DNA from: Chloroflexota bacterium
Lineage (GTDB): Bacteria > Chloroflexota > DTOL01 > JACQYG01
Length of the DNA: 6,230 nucleotides
Assembly: GCA_016208345.1 (NCBI GenBank)
Contig: JACQYG010000010.1
Span: forward strand, 1 to 6,230
Direction: 5' to 3'
Both the position numbers and the translations under genes were made by a program. Below the pieces are notes generated by a model, which was not told the DNA's origin, did no database searches, and was given only the letters and a program-made list of their open reading frames with translations. This document shows positions 4,726 through 6,230 of this stretch, piece by piece (within the stretch, counting starts at the first letter, position 1; each line of letters opens with the position of its first letter).

Positions 4726-6084
4726 ATGACTTTTACTAGTAAAGAAAGCCCCCGCCGGAACGGCACGGCCACGCTGCTGGGCACGCTTCTCGCCGCCTGT
4801 CTGGTGCTCTTCGTCGCCGGCGGGTTCTACTTCGGGTACGTGTTTTATTCTAACCTAAAGTTCCTCCTTTCGCAACCCATCAGCCCCGCCCAATCCTCTC
4901 ACGAGCCCGGGGCCAGCACCCGCCCCAAGCAAACGCCGGTGTGGGGAAAGGAGCGGGTCAACGTCCTGCTCTTGGGCATCGACCAGCGTCCCGACGAGGC
5001 CAGGCGTGGCGACCCGGCGCGCACCGACACCATGATCGTGATCACCCTGGACCCGGTTTCCAAGACCGGTGGCATGCTCTCCATCCCGCGGGACCTCTGG
5101 GTGCCCATACCGGGCCTGGAAGCCCACGGCATCGACGTTGACCGCATCAACACCGCCCACGCCTACGGGGACCTGTACAAGTATCCCGGCGGCGGCCCGG
5201 CCCTGGCCAAGAAGACCGTGGAGTACAACCTGGGGATACCGATACACTACTACGTCCGGGTGGATTTCCGAGGCTTTGAGCGGCTCATCGACGCCATCGG
5301 CGGCGTGGACATCGAAGTGGAGAGGACCATCGTGGACAACGCCTACCCCGACGACAATTACGGGATCATCTCCATCACCATTCCCGCCGGCCGACAGCAC
5401 ATGGACGGCAAGAAGGCCCTGCAATACGTGCGGACCCGCCACGCCGATAACGACTTCGGCCGCCTGCGCCGCCAGCAGAAGCTGCTCCTGGCGGCTCGGG
5501 AAAAGGCCCTGAGTTTGAACCTCCTGCCCCAGTTGCCGGCTCTATACCAACGGTTCAAAGATGCGGTGAAGACCGACCTTTCGTACGATGAGGGCATGAA
5601 GCTGGCCCGCATGGCCTCCGAGGTGGACTCCAAAAGCATCGTCGTCCAGGCCATAGATGAGAGCATGACCGAGTCGTTCGTGACCAACGGTGGTGCCCAG
5701 GTGGAGAATCCCAAGCGGGCGGAGATCGGGAGGCTGATCCAGGAGATGTTCTACCCCACCTCTGCCGGCCCCGTGGATCTCAGCGCCAAGCTGGCCGAGG
5801 AGAAAGCCCGGATCGAGGTGCAAAATGGGACGGTCACCTCAGGGCTGGCCGGCCGGGTGAGGTCATTCCTGGAGGATCGCGGCTTCAACATCATCAGCGC
5901 CGGCACCGCCAATGGCCTGTACGACAGGACCACCATCGTCGATCGCCAGGGCAAGACCTACACCCGGCAGGCCCTGGCCCGGCTCCTCAGCATCGACCCC
6001 ACCGACGTGCGCTACGAGCCCAATTGCCCCACCAGCGCCGACATCGTAGTGATCGTGGGCAAGAACTACCCGTACACCAGATAA
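4726..6084 (+). CDS. LytR-CpsA-Psr (LCP) family cell-envelope protein
   Basis: An intact 452-residue protein, probably anchored in the cytoplasmic membrane with its catalytic part outside. Residues about 15-41 form one hydrophobic membrane segment after a short basic N-terminus (PRRNG). A proline/serine-rich linker follows (about 50-75). The LCP domain (about 78-258) shows VNVLLLGID, ARTDTMIV (Arg99, Asp101), LSIPRDLWVPIPG (Arg122, Asp123), DRINTAHAYG (Arg140) and YVRTRHADNDFGRLRRQQ (Arg236, Arg238, Asp243, Arg246), the charged residues that bind polyprenyl-pyrophosphate. Residues about 360-447 form a LytR_C domain (IEVQNGT to VVIVGKNY). Known LCP enzymes transfer lipid-linked glycopolymers to the cell wall or to proteins; the substrate here cannot be told. 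No polysaccharide genes lie within the window. Confidence 0.92.
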   Translation: MTFTSKESPRRNGTATLLGTLLAACLVLFVAGGFYFGYVFYSNLKFLLSQPISPAQSSHEPGASTRPKQTPVWGKERVNVLLLGIDQRPDEARRGDPARTDTMIVITLDPVSKTGGMLSIPRDLWVPIPGLEAHGIDVDRINTAHAYGDLYKYPGGGPALAKKTVEYNLGIPIHYYVRVDFRGFERLIDAIGGVDIEVERTIVDNAYPDDNYGIISITIPAGRQHMDGKKALQYVRTRHADNDFGRLRRQQKLLLAAREKALSLNLLPQLPALYQRFKDAVKTDLSYDEGMKLARMASEVDSKSIVVQAIDESMTESFVTNGGAQVENPKRAEIGRLIQEMFYPTSAGPVDLSAKLAEEKARIEVQNGTVTSGLAGRVRSFLEDRGFNIISAGTANGLYDRTTIVDRQGKTYTRQALARLLSIDPTDVRYEPNCPTSADIVVIVGKNYPYTR

Positions 6085-6230
6085 CTTAGGCATACGGCGA
6101 ATAGACAGATGGACGTTTCGTAGATTTGTAGATGGGCGGGCTTTGCGGCTCACTTCGTGGCGCTTGGTCAAGTTTTGTGTAAAATCTTAGGGGTTGGTAT
6201 CCTCCGGAACCGTAATGCTCAGATCACCGC
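6085..6230. other. Region downstream of the LCP gene, no gene seen
   Basis: No supported coding region or clear terminator hairpin was found. Positions 6167-6190 (GTCAAGTTTTGTGTAAAATC and following) resemble, from memory, the terminal inverted repeat of some IS256-family elements. The TAAAAT at 6180-6185 could also be a -10 box for a gene beyond the window, but no -35 sits at proper distance. Confidence 0.25.

Noticed and set aside
4855..5442. Minus-strand open frame inside the LCP gene
   Set aside because: Antisense shadow of a gene with clear LCP motifs; composition and lack of motifs argue against coding.

Overview
The window looks like a piece of a GC-rich bacterial chromosome. The density of short palindromic and tandem repeats, some inserted in frame inside genes, and the gene types recall Chloroflexota (Anaerolineae-like) genomes. 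That placement is an inference from memory of such repeats and cannot be proven here.

Layout. Positions 1-105 hold nested inverted repeats and no gene. thrC (threonine synthase, 106-1344, minus) is intact, with an N-terminal zinc ribbon and a strong ribosome-binding site. Upstream of it lies a mosaic region (about 1345-2677). Its core is an apparently complete intein (1584-2453, minus) whose Hint splicing halves flank a DUF559 (PD-(D/E)XK) nuclease. The intein sits in motif I (DPT|CGS) of an N4/N6 DNA methyltransferase, of which only about 57 residues remain. Four palindromes crowd 2348-2640, and the first two form a MITE-like element placed in frame inside the intein itself. mnmG (tRNA uridine-modification enzyme, 2678-4635, minus) is broken by an apparent deletion of about 46 nt near 3519/3520, and it also carries an in-frame 36-nt tandem-repeat insertion. 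A divergent promoter region (about 4629-4681) separates mnmG from an intact LytR-CpsA-Psr (LCP) cell-envelope gene (4726-6084, plus). The last 146 bases hold no gene; one short segment resembles an insertion-sequence end.

How the parts relate. thrC, mnmG and the LCP gene are housekeeping functions with no obvious shared pathway. The interest lies in the stretch between mnmG and thrC, where an intein with an unusual nuclease keeps its catalytic residues while its host methyltransferase has been cut down to a stub between palindromic repeats. Repeats that keep the reading frame appear in two proteins (the intein and MnmG), which suggests that small repeat elements are active or tolerated in this genome.
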